DNA of 64,000 bases, from positions 1-64,000 of the forward strand of contig JANQMU010000161.1 in assembly GCA_028279875.1 (NCBI GenBank), read 5' to 3'. The translations under genes and the position numbers were made by a program. Under the pieces are notes generated by a model. The model was not told the origin of the DNA and searched no databases. It saw only the letters and a list, made by a program, of their open reading frames with translations. Source of the DNA: Rhizobiaceae bacterium. GTDB taxonomy: Bacteria > Pseudomonadota > Alphaproteobacteria > Rhizobiales > Rhizobiaceae. Positions within the stretch are counted from its first letter, which is position 1. Each line of letters begins with the position of its first letter. Below are positions 9,578 to 18,724 of this stretch, piece after piece.

Positions 9578-9687
9578 TCATCATCCAGGCGGCAGGAGGA
9601 GCAATCCAACGGCTCCTCACGACCACGGCAAAGGCCATTCCGCCTTCAGTGGATAGTAGGAGGCTTTGATATTCCGTTCAAATGAAG

Positions 9688-9727
9688 TATCTGCAAGCCG
9701 CTATCCGAAATGCAGATAACGGCTTGC
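9688..9727. terminator. overlapping alternative hairpins downstream of tadC
   Basis: Two inverted repeats share bases. TATCTGCA (9688-9695) pairs with TGCAGATA (9711-9718), and GCAAGCCG (9693-9700) pairs with CGGCTTGC (9720-9727). The hairpins exclude each other. They lie 45-84 bases beyond the tadC stop and about 130 bases upstream of the dioxygenase start, on the strand transcribed through both. The simplest reading is a tadC terminator without a T-run. Confidence 0.45.
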
Positions 9728-9771
9728 TCACCGCGTACTACCGCAACGTGGCCCGTCGTGCCGGACAGACC

Positions 9772-10749
9772 CTAGCGGGCGTAATTGTCCATGACCTTCA
9801 TGATCGCCGGTCCGAGGATCACGCCGAAGATCACCGGCAGGAAAAACAGGATCATCGGCACGGTCAGTTTGGGCGGCAGCGCCGCCGCCTTTTTTTCCGC
9901 TTCCGTCATCCGCAGGTCGCGGCTTTCCTGGGCGAGCACACGCAGCGCCTGGGCGATGGGCGTGCCGTAGCGTTCGGCCTGGATCAGGGCCTGGCCCACC
10001 GATTTCACCGCTTCCAGTCCGGTACGCTCGCCGAGATTCTCGAAGGCCTTGCGCCGCTCGTCCAGATAGGACAGTTCGGCGGTCGTCAGGACAAGCTCCT
10101 CGGCCAGAGGCGCCGACTGGGTGGCGATTTCGTTGGCGACCCTTTGAAAGGCAGCTTCGATCGAGATGCCCGATTCGACGCAGATCAGCATGAGATCGAG
10201 CGCATCGGGCCAGGCCTGGCGGATGGATTGCTGGCGCTTGGTCGTGCGGTTGGAGATGAAGATGTTCGGTGCGTAAAAGCCGAGGTAACCGGCGGCGATA
10301 CAGGCGAAGATGCGGATCATCATCGGCTTGTCTTCAAGCGCACCGACCACAAAGATGTAGAACACCGCAAGGGCCAGGAAGAGCAGGGGCAGGACGAAGC
10401 GGGCGGCCAGAAAGATGTTCAGCGCGTTCTGCGTCCGGAAGCCGGCCATCTTCAGCCGCTTTTCGGTCGCCGCGTCGACCAGCGCCTCGCGAAGGTTCAG
10501 CCGGTCGACCATCTGCCGCACCGATGTGTTGCTTTCGTGGCGCAGCGTGCCGCGCGACCCCGATTCGGCGTTGAGGCGCGCCCTTTCACGGGCGCGGATT
10601 TCGTCACGCTCAAGGGCGACGGCCTTCATGCGGGCTCTCAGATCACCGCGATCCAGCAACGGCATAAAAATGGTGAACAGAGTCGCGAATACCGCGATGC
10701 CCACGAGGAGTGCCATGATGAATGTCGGGTCTGTCAGAGTGTTGATCAC
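9772..10749 (-). CDS. tadC: TadC, type II secretion F-domain protein of the Flp pilus
   Basis: A 325-residue integral membrane platform protein with an N-terminal span, a cytoplasmic T2SSF domain (about 150-280, with LPLAEELVLTTAELSYLDERRKAFENL) and C-terminal spans ending KVMDNYAR. Together with TadB it forms the inner-membrane base that the CpaF ATPase drives. It starts with GTG at 10749 (MINTLTDPTF), 31 bases after tadB. It is the last gene of the minus-strand cpa/tad unit. Confidence 0.92.
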   Translation of the reverse strand: MINTLTDPTFIMALLVGIAVFATLFTIFMPLLDRGDLRARMKAVALERDEIRARERARLNAESGSRGTLRHESNTSVRQMVDRLNLREALVDAATEKRLKMAGFRTQNALNIFLAARFVLPLLFLALAVFYIFVVGALEDKPMMIRIFACIAAGYLGFYAPNIFISNRTTKRQQSIRQAWPDALDLMLICVESGISIEAAFQRVANEIATQSAPLAEELVLTTAELSYLDERRKAFENLGERTGLEAVKSVGQALIQAERYGTPIAQALRVLAQESRDLRMTEAEKKAAALPPKLTVPMILFFLPVIFGVILGPAIMKVMDNYAR

Positions 10750-10780
10750 GGTGTCTGTCTTTCACGAATTGGCGACCACG

Positions 10781-11791
10781 TCAGATGTCGAAGTTGATCA
10801 TGTTTCTCATGACAAGCACGCCGATGCTCATCCAGACGGCCGATACGCCGAGGATCAGATGTCCTCTGGGGTCGGTGAACAGGAGGATGATGTAGTCGGG
10901 TGTCGTCAGGTAAACCAGCAGGGTGATGATAAAGGGCAGGGCGCCGATGATCGCCGCCGATGCCTTGGCCTCCATCGACAGGGCATTGACCTTGGCGCGC
11001 ATCTTGCGGCGGTCGCGCAGAACGCGCGACAGATTACCCAGCGCCTCCGACAGATTGCCGCCGGCTTGCGCCTGGATGGCGATCACGATGGCGAAGAAAT
11101 TGGTTTCCGGCACGGGGACATTGTCATGCAGGCGCTCGCAGGCCTCCGGCACGGTCAGCCCGATCTGCTGCGCCTGGACCACCTTGCGGAACTCGCTGCG
11201 CAGCGGTTCCTGGGCATCCGACGCAATCAGCCGGAGCGCATCGTTGATCGGAAGGCCGGATTTAATGGAGCGCACCATGACATCAAGCGCGTTGGGGAAT
11301 TCCTGCAGAAACGCCTTCATGCGCCGGGCGCGGATATAGGACACGAACCATCGGGGCGCGCCAAGGCCGCCGACAACAGCCATGCCGGCCGTCAGATAGA
11401 GCGGCGCGCCGGAAAAATAGGCAAGGCCGGCGAACGCGACCGCCGAAACCAGGCTGCCGAGATAGAACTGGCCGACCGATATGTTCCAGCCGGTCTGCTG
11501 CAGGGCGACCTTCAGCGGCGGGGATTTGGGGTTCGATCTGCTCTTCTGCTTGTTTTCAAGGTCATTGAGCGATTCCTGCACCGACTTGCGCCGCTTGGCC
11601 GCTTCCGTCACCCGGTCGCGGGCCGCCTTGACGGCATTGCTGTCCGTTTCGGCCCGCTTGATGCGCTGCATGCGCGTATCGGCCTGCTTCTGCGTTTCGA
11701 TCGTCGGAAAGAGCACGGCATAGGCCAAGGCGCCCGCCGCGATGGCGACAAGCACGATGACCAGCAGGATTGTCGAATCAATTCCGAACAC
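10781..11791 (-). CDS. tadB: TadB, type II secretion F-domain protein of the Flp pilus
   Basis: A 336-residue membrane protein with a first span near residues 6-27, a charged cytoplasmic stretch, and a T2SSF domain (about 165-295, containing FPNALDVMVRSIKSGLPINDALRLIA and GGNLSEALGNLSRVLRDRRKMRAKV). It is the partner of TadC. It begins with GTG at 11791 (MFGIDSTILLV), preceded by AGGAAAAGAGG. It is 31 bases downstream of cpaF in the same unit. Confidence 0.92.
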   Translation of the reverse strand: MFGIDSTILLVIVLVAIAAGALAYAVLFPTIETQKQADTRMQRIKRAETDSNAVKAARDRVTEAAKRRKSVQESLNDLENKQKSRSNPKSPPLKVALQQTGWNISVGQFYLGSLVSAVAFAGLAYFSGAPLYLTAGMAVVGGLGAPRWFVSYIRARRMKAFLQEFPNALDVMVRSIKSGLPINDALRLIASDAQEPLRSEFRKVVQAQQIGLTVPEACERLHDNVPVPETNFFAIVIAIQAQAGGNLSEALGNLSRVLRDRRKMRAKVNALSMEAKASAAIIGALPFIITLLVYLTTPDYIILLFTDPRGHLILGVSAVWMSIGVLVMRNMINFDI

Positions 11792-11822
11792 GGCGTGCCT
11801 CTTTTCCTTTCAAACAGCGTGC

Positions 11823-13307
11823 CTAGGCTGTGGCCTGCTCCATGCTGTCGAGCGCCTCGGCCAGGCGGCGGTCCTCGCCGAAATACCGGGCGCGCTCCCA
11901 GAAGTTCGGCCGGCCGATGCCCGTCGAACAATGGCGGCCGATGATCTTTCCATTGGCGTCCTCGCCGTCATATTCGTAGGTCATGAGATCCTGGGTGATG
12001 ATGACATCGCCCTCCATCCCGACCACCTCGGTGATATGGGTGATGCGCCGCGAACCGTCGCGCTGGCGCGTCGCCTGTACGATGACATCCACCGACCCGC
12101 TGATGATCTCGCGCACCGTCCTGGCCGGCAGCGAATAGCCGCCCATGGCAATCATCGATTCCATCCGGCTGAGGCATTCGCGCGGCGAGTTGGAGTGGAT
12201 CGTGCCCATCGAACCGTCGTGACCGGTGTTCATGGCCTGCAGCAGGTCGAAGACCTCCGGGCCGCGCACCTCGCCGACGATGATGCGTTCGGGCCGCATG
12301 CGCAGGCAGTTCTTGACGAGGTCGCGCATGGTTACCTCGCCCTCGCCCTCGATATTGGGCGGCCGGGTCTCGAGACGAACGACATGCGGCTGCTGCAGCT
12401 GAAGCTCGGCCGAATCCTCGCAGGTGATGACCCGTTCGGTGGCGTCGATATAGCGGGTCAGGCAGTTCAGCAGGGTGGTCTTGCCGGAGCCGGTGCCGCC
12501 AGAGATGACGACATTGCAGCGGACGCGTCCGATGATCTGCAGGATCTCCGCGCCGGCGGGCGTGATCGTGCCGAAACTGACAAGCTGGTCCAGCGTCAGC
12601 TTGTCCTTCTTGAATTTGCGGATGGTCAGCGAGGTTCCGTCGATCGCCAGCGGCGGGGCGATCACATTGACACGGGAGCCATCGGGCAGGCGGGCATCGC
12701 AGATCGGGCTGGATTCATCGACGCGCCGGCCGACCTGGCTGACGATGCGCTGGCAGATCGACAGGAGCTGGCTTTCGTCGCGGAAACGGATGTCGGCTTC
12801 CTCGACCTTGCCCTCCACTTCGATATAGCTGCTGGACGAGCCGTTGATCATGATGTCGGCGATATCGTCGCGCGCCAGCAGCGGCTCCAGCGGGCCGTAA
12901 CCCAGAACGTCGTTGCAGATGTCCTCCAGCAGTTCTTCCTGCTCGGAGATCGACATCGCGAAATTCTTGATGGTGATGATATCGTTGACGATATCGCGGA
13001 TTTCCTCGCGCGCGCTTTCCGTATCGAGCTTGGAAAGCTGCGACAGGTCGATCGTGTCGATCAGCGCCGAAAACACCTGCGACTTGGTGGAGTAATAGCC
13101 CTCGGATTTGCCCCGGGAGCGCTTCTTCTCCGGCCGGCTGGCACCGGGGGCGAGCGGCGTGTTGACCTGCACCGGCGCTTCGACCGGCGCCGGTTCGGGT
13201 GCCTTCTCGGGCTGCGTTTCCTCTGCAATCTCAGGCGCCAGCGGCGGTGCGCTGACGGTCTTTTCGGTCGTCGCGCCGAACCCCTGTTTTCCCCGTTTCC
13301 CAAACAT
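11823..13307 (-). CDS. cpaF: CpaF/TadA, pilus assembly/retraction ATPase
   Basis: A 494-residue secretion ATPase. A Pro/Ala/Glu-rich, poorly conserved N-terminal tail (about 1-75) precedes the N-domain and the RecA-like core. Walker A is GGTGSGKTT near residue 270, the Walker B region is [14 protein letters not shown], and His boxes include [15 protein letters not shown]. In Tad systems this single bifunctional ATPase powers pilus extension and retraction. It sits between cpaE and tadB as in the standard cpaABCDEF-tadBC order. Length and motifs are complete. Confidence 0.95.
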   Translation of the reverse strand: MFGKRGKQGFGATTEKTVSAPPLAPEIAEETQPEKAPEPAPVEAPVQVNTPLAPGASRPEKKRSRGKSEGYYSTKSQVFSALIDTIDLSQLSKLDTESAREEIRDIVNDIITIKNFAMSISEQEELLEDICNDVLGYGPLEPLLARDDIADIMINGSSSSYIEVEGKVEEADIRFRDESQLLSICQRIVSQVGRRVDESSPICDARLPDGSRVNVIAPPLAIDGTSLTIRKFKKDKLTLDQLVSFGTITPAGAEILQIIGRVRCNVVISGGTGSGKTTLLNCLTRYIDATERVITCEDSAELQLQQPHVVRLETRPPNIEGEGEVTMRDLVKNCLRMRPERIIVGEVRGPEVFDLLQAMNTGHDGSMGTIHSNSPRECLSRMESMIAMGGYSLPARTVREIISGSVDVIVQATRQRDGSRRITHITEVVGMEGDVIITQDLMTYEYDGEDANGKIIGRHCSTGIGRPNFWERARYFGEDRRLAEALDSMEQATA

Positions 13308-13344
13308 GCACTAACCTCGGATCATTCTTGAGTGGCGTTCCCAC

Positions 13345-14625
13345 CTAGCCGCGCCGCAGCAGCGAACGCAGATTGGACAGTCCGGACTTTTTCTTGTTCT
13401 TGATCTCGGCCCGACCGGTCAGAATATGGGCCAGTTGGGAAAAGGTCTCCGCGGTCGGCGCCTTGGCGTCGGTTTCGGCAATCATCCGCCCGCTGTTGGA
13501 GGCCGTTCCGAACAGCAGGGCGTCGAACTGAATGATCGCCGTCGGCTCGATGTCCAGCGGTTCACAGAAATCGTCCAGCGAAATCTCCGGCCGTTTCGGC
13601 ATGCCGACCTGATTGAGGACGAGGCGCGGCGCCTTGTCGTTGGGCCGGAGCTTGATCAGCGTATCGAGCAGGTTCTTAGTGTTGCGCAGATTGGCAAGGT
13701 CGGGCGTGGCGGTGACGACCACATCATCCACTTCCTTCATCACGGCTTGCGTCCAGTCGGTCCATTGATGCGGCACGTCGAGCACCGACACCGGCGCGCT
13801 GCGCTGGACGATTTCAAGCAGCGGTTCGAAGGTGGTGGTGTTGAAATCATAGGTGCGGTCAAGCATCGACGGCGCCGCCAGCATCGACAGATGCGAGGCG
13901 CATTTGGCAAGGAGACGGTCGAGGAAGACATCGTCCAGCCGCTCCGGCGAGAACACGGCTTCGGCGATGCCCTGCGGCGGATCCTGGTCGAAATTGATGT
14001 TCGCCGTGCCGAAGGCCAGATCGAGATCGGCGAGGATCACTTCGGTCGAAAACAGATTCGAGATGCCCCAGGCGCAATTATGGGCAATGGTCGAGGAGCC
14101 GACACCGCCCTTGGCGCCGACAAAGGCGATGGTCCGGCCAAGCGGCTCGGCCTCCGGATCGACAAAGATCGAGGCAATGACATTGATCATGTCGGCGATC
14201 GAAACCGGGGCGAGGATATATTCCGAAATGCCCTGGCGAACGAGATCGCGATAGAGGTGGACATCGTTGTCGTGACCGATGATCACCACCTTGGTGGAGG
14301 GGTCGCAGACCTCCGCCAGATCCGACAGTTGCTCCATCAGCTCCCGCGGCGGCACGCGGTTTTCCAGAATGATGAGATTTGGCGTCGGCGATGAACCGTA
14401 CATGTTGGTGGCGGTTTCGAGATTGCCGTTGACGGTCCGGAAATGCACCCGCGCCATGCGCCGGTCCTCGGCGCAATCATTCATCACGTGCAACAGGTCT
14501 TCGGACTCGCAGAAGGCCTGGATCGAAATGCGCGGCAGCGGGCGCAATTGCTGAAGTTCATCGCGCTTGCCGCCCGCATCGATCAGGCTTTCCTCACCAC
14601 CGGGGCTGTGTGCTGCGTCACTCAT
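13345..14625 (-). CDS. cpaE: CpaE/TadZ, pilus localisation ATPase
   Basis: A 426-residue MinD/ParA-like protein. The N-terminal half (about 30-160) resembles an atypical response-receiver domain (VVIIGHDNDVHLYRDLVRQGISEYILAPV). The C-terminal half is a deviant Walker-type ATPase with VGAKGGVGSSTIAHN and ILADLDLAFGTANINFD. CpaE/TadZ marks the pole and recruits the Tad machinery there. It is encoded between cpaD and cpaF on the same strand. The ATG start lies at 14625. The final residues (KNKKKSGLSNLRSLLRRG) are strongly basic. Confidence 0.93.
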   Translation of the reverse strand: MSDAAHSPGGEESLIDAGGKRDELQQLRPLPRISIQAFCESEDLLHVMNDCAEDRRMARVHFRTVNGNLETATNMYGSSPTPNLIILENRVPPRELMEQLSDLAEVCDPSTKVVIIGHDNDVHLYRDLVRQGISEYILAPVSIADMINVIASIFVDPEAEPLGRTIAFVGAKGGVGSSTIAHNCAWGISNLFSTEVILADLDLAFGTANINFDQDPPQGIAEAVFSPERLDDVFLDRLLAKCASHLSMLAAPSMLDRTYDFNTTTFEPLLEIVQRSAPVSVLDVPHQWTDWTQAVMKEVDDVVVTATPDLANLRNTKNLLDTLIKLRPNDKAPRLVLNQVGMPKRPEISLDDFCEPLDIEPTAIIQFDALLFGTASNSGRMIAETDAKAPTAETFSQLAHILTGRAEIKNKKKSGLSNLRSLLRRG

Positions 14626-14684
14626 CGTGTCTTCCTGCCTTGCATTGTGCCGTTCATCCGTGCCCGAACCATCCGCGCAACCCT

Positions 14685-15395
14685 CTACTCCCGGAGAGAC
14701 GCGCCTTTGTCGCGGTAGTCGCTGATCACATTGTCACGCCGCTGGGCATCGATCGGCGTCATACCGCGCGGGGCAACCAGATCCGCCGGATTGGCGATCT
14801 GGGCGGCGAGGTTGTTCTGCGTGGCGCAGCCGAAATTCTCGTACTGCTTGTTCTCGTTGGTGTTCAGCACCAGATCCTCCGGCCATCGGCCGCAGGGGCC
14901 CGTCGAGGCGGCGATTGCCTGAAAGCTCAACCGAACGGGCGCCGCATCGTTCTCCGAGGCGGCCTGATAGGAGGTCACCTGGATGTTTCGGCGCGGCACG
15001 CCCTCTTCAACAAGGACCTTGCGGATCTGATCGGCGACATGGGATGCGGCCCCGGTATTGGGCGAACCGACCGGCGTCATGACCAGCAGCGTGCCCGAGG
15101 CGTTTTGCCGGTACTGGCGGGCGAAACCGCGAACGATGCTGGTCGTGCCGTAATTCATCCTGCTATCGGTGCTCGCCACCGGGATATCCACGACCTCCGC
15201 CTTCTCGGAGATGATGATGGGATGGCGGGTGCGATAATCGTCCGGAACCGAGCCGACCTCGATATTGTGCACATTGGCGCATCCGGCGAGCAATGCAGCG
15301 GCGACGATGATCACGGCGACGGACCGTCCCATGCGCGGGCCGGACCCGGCCGATATGTTGTGGCGTCCCATTGAAACCGTGTCCTTGTATGTCAT
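14685..15395 (-). CDS. cpaD: CpaD family pilus assembly lipoprotein
   Basis: The 236-residue form starts at ATG 15395 (MTYKDTVSMGRHN). A second ATG at 15371 is also possible, while a longer frame to 15599 would run inside cpaC and is rejected. The signal sequence ends VAAALLAGCANVHNIEVG with a lipobox Cys. The CpaD domain follows, with RMNYGTTSIVRGFARQYRQ and FGCATQNNLAAQIANPADLVAPRGM, the most conserved stretch of the family. It is a periplasmic lipoprotein that supports the CpaC secretin. It lies 20 bases downstream of cpaC. Confidence 0.92.
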   Translation of the reverse strand: MTYKDTVSMGRHNISAGSGPRMGRSVAVIIVAAALLAGCANVHNIEVGSVPDDYRTRHPIIISEKAEVVDIPVASTDSRMNYGTTSIVRGFARQYRQNASGTLLVMTPVGSPNTGAASHVADQIRKVLVEEGVPRRNIQVTSYQAASENDAAPVRLSFQAIAASTGPCGRWPEDLVLNTNENKQYENFGCATQNNLAAQIANPADLVAPRGMTPIDAQRRDNVISDYRDKGASLRE

Positions 15396-15414
15396 GATCT
15401 GGCTCCAACCCCCG

Positions 15415-16944
15415 TCATTTGTAGATAAAGCCGACAACGCCGTGGTAGCGGCCCTCGGGCAGATCGGTCTGCATCTGCCCGTAGACGCGATTGACGCGTC
15501 CGAGGAAATTGGCGGCACCGTCACTGGCAGGATTGAGATTGTCGTCGGGCCGCGCCAGCTTGTTGCGCGCCACCGGACGAACGAGATAGGGCGTTGCAAT
15601 GATCACCAATTCCGTCTCGTTGCGGACGAAATCCCTGCTGCGGAACAGCGTCCCGAGAACGGGGATCTTGGAGATGCCGGGGAAGCCGCCCATGACCTGG
15701 CGGACATCATCGCGGACGAGGCCGGCAATGACGATGGAGCCGCCGGACGGCAGTTCAACCGCGGTATCGGCCACACGGCGGCGCACGCCATTGGCGGTCA
15801 CACCGCCCAGCGTATTTGCTCCACTCAAGGTCACGCTGCCCTCGAATGTCGGTTCGGATACCTCCGTCGCGACTTTCAGGCTGATCCGGCCGGCTGACAG
15901 GACGACCGGCGTGAACTCCATGCCAATGCCGTATTCCTTTGTCTCGTAATCATAGGTAATGCCGTTGTCATCGATGTTCTGGCCGGTGATCAACTGGAAT
16001 TCACCGCCGACAAAGAAGGTGGCGGCTTCGCCCGAGATGGCCGTCAAGGTCGGCTCGGCCAGCGTTTTCATGACGCCCGCCTGTTCCATGGCGCGCACAT
16101 AGGCATCCACGTCGTAGCTGCCCAGGTCAAACTGGGCGAGCCCGGCCGTCTGGCTGAGCGCCTTGCCGAGACCCACCGGGTTGACCGAGCTGAAGGCGGT
16201 TCCGCCGGAACCGTTGAAATAGGTGTTGAAGCCGAGTTGCTTGAGGATCTGCCGGCTCACTTCTGCGACCGTCACCTTCAAGGTCACCTGGTCCTCGCCC
16301 TCGATATCGAGCAGATTGATGATCTGCGAGACCTGCCGTTCCTCGGCGAAGATCGCGGCGTCGCCGCCATCGCCGATGGCGGTGATGTTGCGGGTCGTGG
16401 CTTCACCGCCTTTCAGGAATATCCCGGCAATCTGGTTGGCGCGCGCCGCGTCCTGCGGCGTGCGGACGGTGCCGGTCAAAACGATATTGTCGCTGATGAT
16501 CTCGACCGTGATGTCGGAATCGGGAATGAACCGCGCCAGTTGCCGCTGCAGCCCGGTAATATCGCGTTCGATCGCCAGATCGAGGCTGACGATGGGTTTG
16601 CCGTCGACACCGAAGACGAAGATGTTGGTCTGTCCCACCGCCTTGCCGAACAGGTAGATCCGGCGCGACGAGCGGGTCACCGCATCGGCGACCGACGGGT
16701 CGGCCACCAGTATGTCATGGGCATCTTCCGGAAGGTCGATAACGATGGCCTTGTTGAGACCGAGCGATACATCGCGGCTGACGCCGGGACCGGAACTCTT
16801 GACGGTGATCGTCTGCTCATTGGCCTTAACCGGACCGGCGAACGGCGCAATTGCCGCCGCGGCGGAGAATGCCGCAGCCGTTCCGGCGATCAGGGCCAGT
16901 CGACACAGGCCCGACGCAAAATCTGATGTTCTGAAGCTACGCAC
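15415..16944 (-). CDS. cpaC: CpaC/RcpA, outer-membrane secretin of the Flp pilus
   Basis: A 509-residue type II/III-like secretin. After a signal peptide ending near GPVKA comes a pilus-assembly N-terminal domain (about 45-120), a BON-like segment and the secretin barrel (about 240-465, including FVRNETELVIIATPYLVRPV). It forms the outer-membrane pore for the pilus. It starts with GTG at 16944, 15 bases after cpaB. A separate gene at 19324 encodes only the N-terminal domain type seen here. Confidence 0.94.
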   Translation of the reverse strand: MRSFRTSDFASGLCRLALIAGTAAAFSAAAAIAPFAGPVKANEQTITVKSSGPGVSRDVSLGLNKAIVIDLPEDAHDILVADPSVADAVTRSSRRIYLFGKAVGQTNIFVFGVDGKPIVSLDLAIERDITGLQRQLARFIPDSDITVEIISDNIVLTGTVRTPQDAARANQIAGIFLKGGEATTRNITAIGDGGDAAIFAEERQVSQIINLLDIEGEDQVTLKVTVAEVSRQILKQLGFNTYFNGSGGTAFSSVNPVGLGKALSQTAGLAQFDLGSYDVDAYVRAMEQAGVMKTLAEPTLTAISGEAATFFVGGEFQLITGQNIDDNGITYDYETKEYGIGMEFTPVVLSAGRISLKVATEVSEPTFEGSVTLSGANTLGGVTANGVRRRVADTAVELPSGGSIVIAGLVRDDVRQVMGGFPGISKIPVLGTLFRSRDFVRNETELVIIATPYLVRPVARNKLARPDDNLNPASDGAANFLGRVNRVYGQMQTDLPEGRYHGVVGFIYK

Positions 16945-16959
16945 TGGTTTGTCCCCGGT

Positions 16960-17754
16960 CTATTTCGCTGCGCCAACATTGATGATCTCGCCCGAGCGAA
17001 TCAGTTGAATGGTCGATCCGCCATCACCGCTCAAAAGGTAATCGGCTCCCCCGGTATCGGGCTCCTGGACATCCGCCACACTGCGAAGCGCCAGGGTCAG
17101 TCGCGAGGCCATCTGCTGTGCGACTGTTATGATCTGCGCCTGTTCGGGCGTGAGTTCCAGCGTGGCGGTCGAACCGACGGCGGTCTTGTTGCCGTCCTCA
17201 TCCTCCTGGATGCGCTGGTCGATCGCCAGGACGCGGATGTTGGACAGGATGGTCTCGGTCAGGAAACCGGTGCTCTCGTCGGCGCGCACCATGATGACAT
17301 CGACACGGTCGTTCGGAAGGATGAAGCCGCCGGCGCCGGTCTGAACGCTGATCTCGGTCGAGACGGCGCGCTTGCCCGACGGCAGGATGGACGACATGAT
17401 GCGGGTATCGGAATCGACGACTTTTTCGCCGCGGATCGGTTCGCCCTCGAAGACCGGCAGGCGAACGATGGAGCCCGACAGTTCCTCGATCGCGTCCGGG
17501 CGCGTCGAGCGGGTGATGAAACTGTCGGCCAGCGCGTTTTCCGGCCATTCCTGCCAGTCGAGATTATCCTCATTGAGCCGCGAGCCGATCGGCAGGCTGT
17601 TCGAGGCGACCAGGACGTCATCGGTGGTCACGTCCTTGACCACGGTGCGCACCGGCTGCTGATTGTCCCTGCCGGAGATCTTCAGCATGAGGTAACCGGC
17701 CGCAACCGCGGCGACCAGCGCAATGGACATGACGATGATGCGTGCAGGCTTCAT
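16960..17754 (-). CDS. cpaB: CpaB/RcpC, Flp pilus assembly protein with SAF domain
   Basis: A 264-residue protein beginning at ATG 17754 (MKPARIIVMSIALVAAVAAGYLML), which gives a proper N-terminal anchor; upstream in-frame starts to 17796 add unrelated residues. A SAF/beta-clip domain (about 40-105, with DVLVASNSLPIGSRLNEDNL) is followed by the RcpC domain (about 120-230). The protein works in the periplasm with the secretin. It is first in the cpaBCDEF-tadBC run. A 236-base gap separates it from cpaA, and a CtrA-type box lies in that gap, so it probably has its own promoter. Confidence 0.92.
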   Translation of the reverse strand: MKPARIIVMSIALVAAVAAGYLMLKISGRDNQQPVRTVVKDVTTDDVLVASNSLPIGSRLNEDNLDWQEWPENALADSFITRSTRPDAIEELSGSIVRLPVFEGEPIRGEKVVDSDTRIMSSILPSGKRAVSTEISVQTGAGGFILPNDRVDVIMVRADESTGFLTETILSNIRVLAIDQRIQEDEDGNKTAVGSTATLELTPEQAQIITVAQQMASRLTLALRSVADVQEPDTGGADYLLSGDGGSTIQLIRSGEIINVGAAK

Positions 17755-17845
17755 TGGGGTACCCCCGGGGCACATAATTGCTCGTGCCGGGGACAATGCC
17801 GCACCAATCGTGTAATTATGGTTAATGCGGCCCTTACGATTGTGC

Positions 17846-17860
17846 TTAACGGCAGATTAA
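17846..17860 (-). promoter_or_regulatory. CtrA-type binding box TTAA-N7-TTAA upstream of cpaB
   Basis: TTAA (17846-17849) and TTAA (17857-17860) are separated by exactly seven bases, the full consensus for the cell-cycle response regulator CtrA. It lies about 92 bases upstream of the cpaB start, in the only large gap before the cpaBCDEF-tadBC genes. Caulobacter pilA is a known CtrA target. Binding here is inferred from the match and position. Confidence 0.6.
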
Positions 17861-17990
17861 TTGCCGGTCGGCCGCACCGCGATGGCGGAACGGGCGCGGC
17901 GGGTGCGATACGTCACCCGGTGTGGCGGCATCGCCGCGCCCGCCGGGATGCAACGGCCACGTTGTCAGGCGATTGGAAATGGCCGGCGGG

Positions 17991-18506
17991 TCAGGCCAGA
18001 TGGCCGAGCGCGTATTGCACCAGCGGACTGGACGGGTAGCAGATGAAGCCGGCTATGCCGATGGCCACGCCATAGGGCACGCCGAGTTTGGAATCCGTCA
18101 GATGGCTGAGCATGCCGACCCGGTTGATGACGACCGAGAACATGTTGGACCGCGCCAGCAGGATGATCAGCGTCAGCAGGCCGCCGAACAGGGCGACATA
18201 GGTCAGGAAGGCAAAGAGCTGCATCGTCAGGCCGAACCACAGGGAGGTTGCGGTCAGCAGCTTTGCGTCGCCACCGCCCATGAGGCCGAAGCCGAATAGC
18301 GCGAAACACACGGAGAAAACCAGCAGGGCCGCAATGAAGTGCTTGCCATAGGTGATCCACTCCATGCCTGTGAGCGGGGCAATCACCGCAAAGGACACGA
18401 TCAGGATGATCGAGACCCGGTTGGGAATGGTCATCGTGAACATGTCGGTGAAGGCTGCATAGGCGAGGCAAAGCGGAAAGATAACGGTGATCGCTGCCAG
18501 CAGCAT
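17991..18506 (-). CDS. cpaA: CpaA/TadV prepilin peptidase (A24 family)
   Basis: A 171-residue polytopic membrane aspartic protease that cleaves and matures the Flp prepilin and TadE/F pseudopilins. The catalytic aspartates are in AAFTDMFTMTIPNR and in the FGFGLMGGGDAKL motif. GGAGG is placed six bases ahead of ATG 18506 (MLLAAITVIF), so I choose that start over ATG 18512 and the longer frame to 18560. It lacks the N-terminal methyltransferase half of long PilD enzymes, as expected for TadV/CpaA. A tandem 19-bp duplication lies just upstream. Confidence 0.93.
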   Translation of the reverse strand: MLLAAITVIFPLCLAYAAFTDMFTMTIPNRVSIILIVSFAVIAPLTGMEWITYGKHFIAALLVFSVCFALFGFGLMGGGDAKLLTATSLWFGLTMQLFAFLTYVALFGGLLTLIILLARSNMFSVVINRVGMLSHLTDSKLGVPYGVAIGIAGFICYPSSPLVQYALGHLA

Positions 18507-18562
18507 GGGCATCCTCCATCGTTTCAGCGCGACGACAGCCAGTTTGCGGCGGCCCGGCACGG

Positions 18563-18600
18563 CCCATTAGAGACCTGAAACCCCATTAGAGACCTGAAAC
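18563..18600. repeat. perfect tandem duplication of 19 bp
   Basis: The unit CCCATTAGAGACCTGAAAC occurs twice in direct succession (18563-18581 and 18582-18600) without mismatch. It lies about 57 bases upstream of the cpaA start, between that gene and the flp terminator. It may be a doubled operator or a recent slippage event. Confidence 0.9.
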
Positions 18601-18618
18601 AATGCCATTTTGTTAACG

Positions 18619-18647
18619 AAAAGCCCGACCACGCGGGCCGGGCTTTT
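18619..18647 (-). terminator. Rho-independent terminator of the flp pilin gene
   Basis: AAAAGCCCG (18619-18627) pairs perfectly with CGGGCTTTT (18639-18647) around an 11-base loop. On the minus strand the stem ends in a TTTT run, 78 bases past the flp stop. It would insulate abundant pilin mRNA from cpaA. Confidence 0.85.
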
Positions 18648-18724
18648 CCTGTCCTGCCGTCTCGGCCCGATATCCGCTCGGCCGGCAGCCGGCCCCGGAT
18701 ATCGGGCGCGCTGAATTCCCGGCC

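Noticed and set aside
15396-15599. N-terminal extension of cpaD
   Set aside because: It would run inside the secretin gene and adds low-complexity, arginine-rich sequence; ATG 15395 gives a normal lipoprotein signal.
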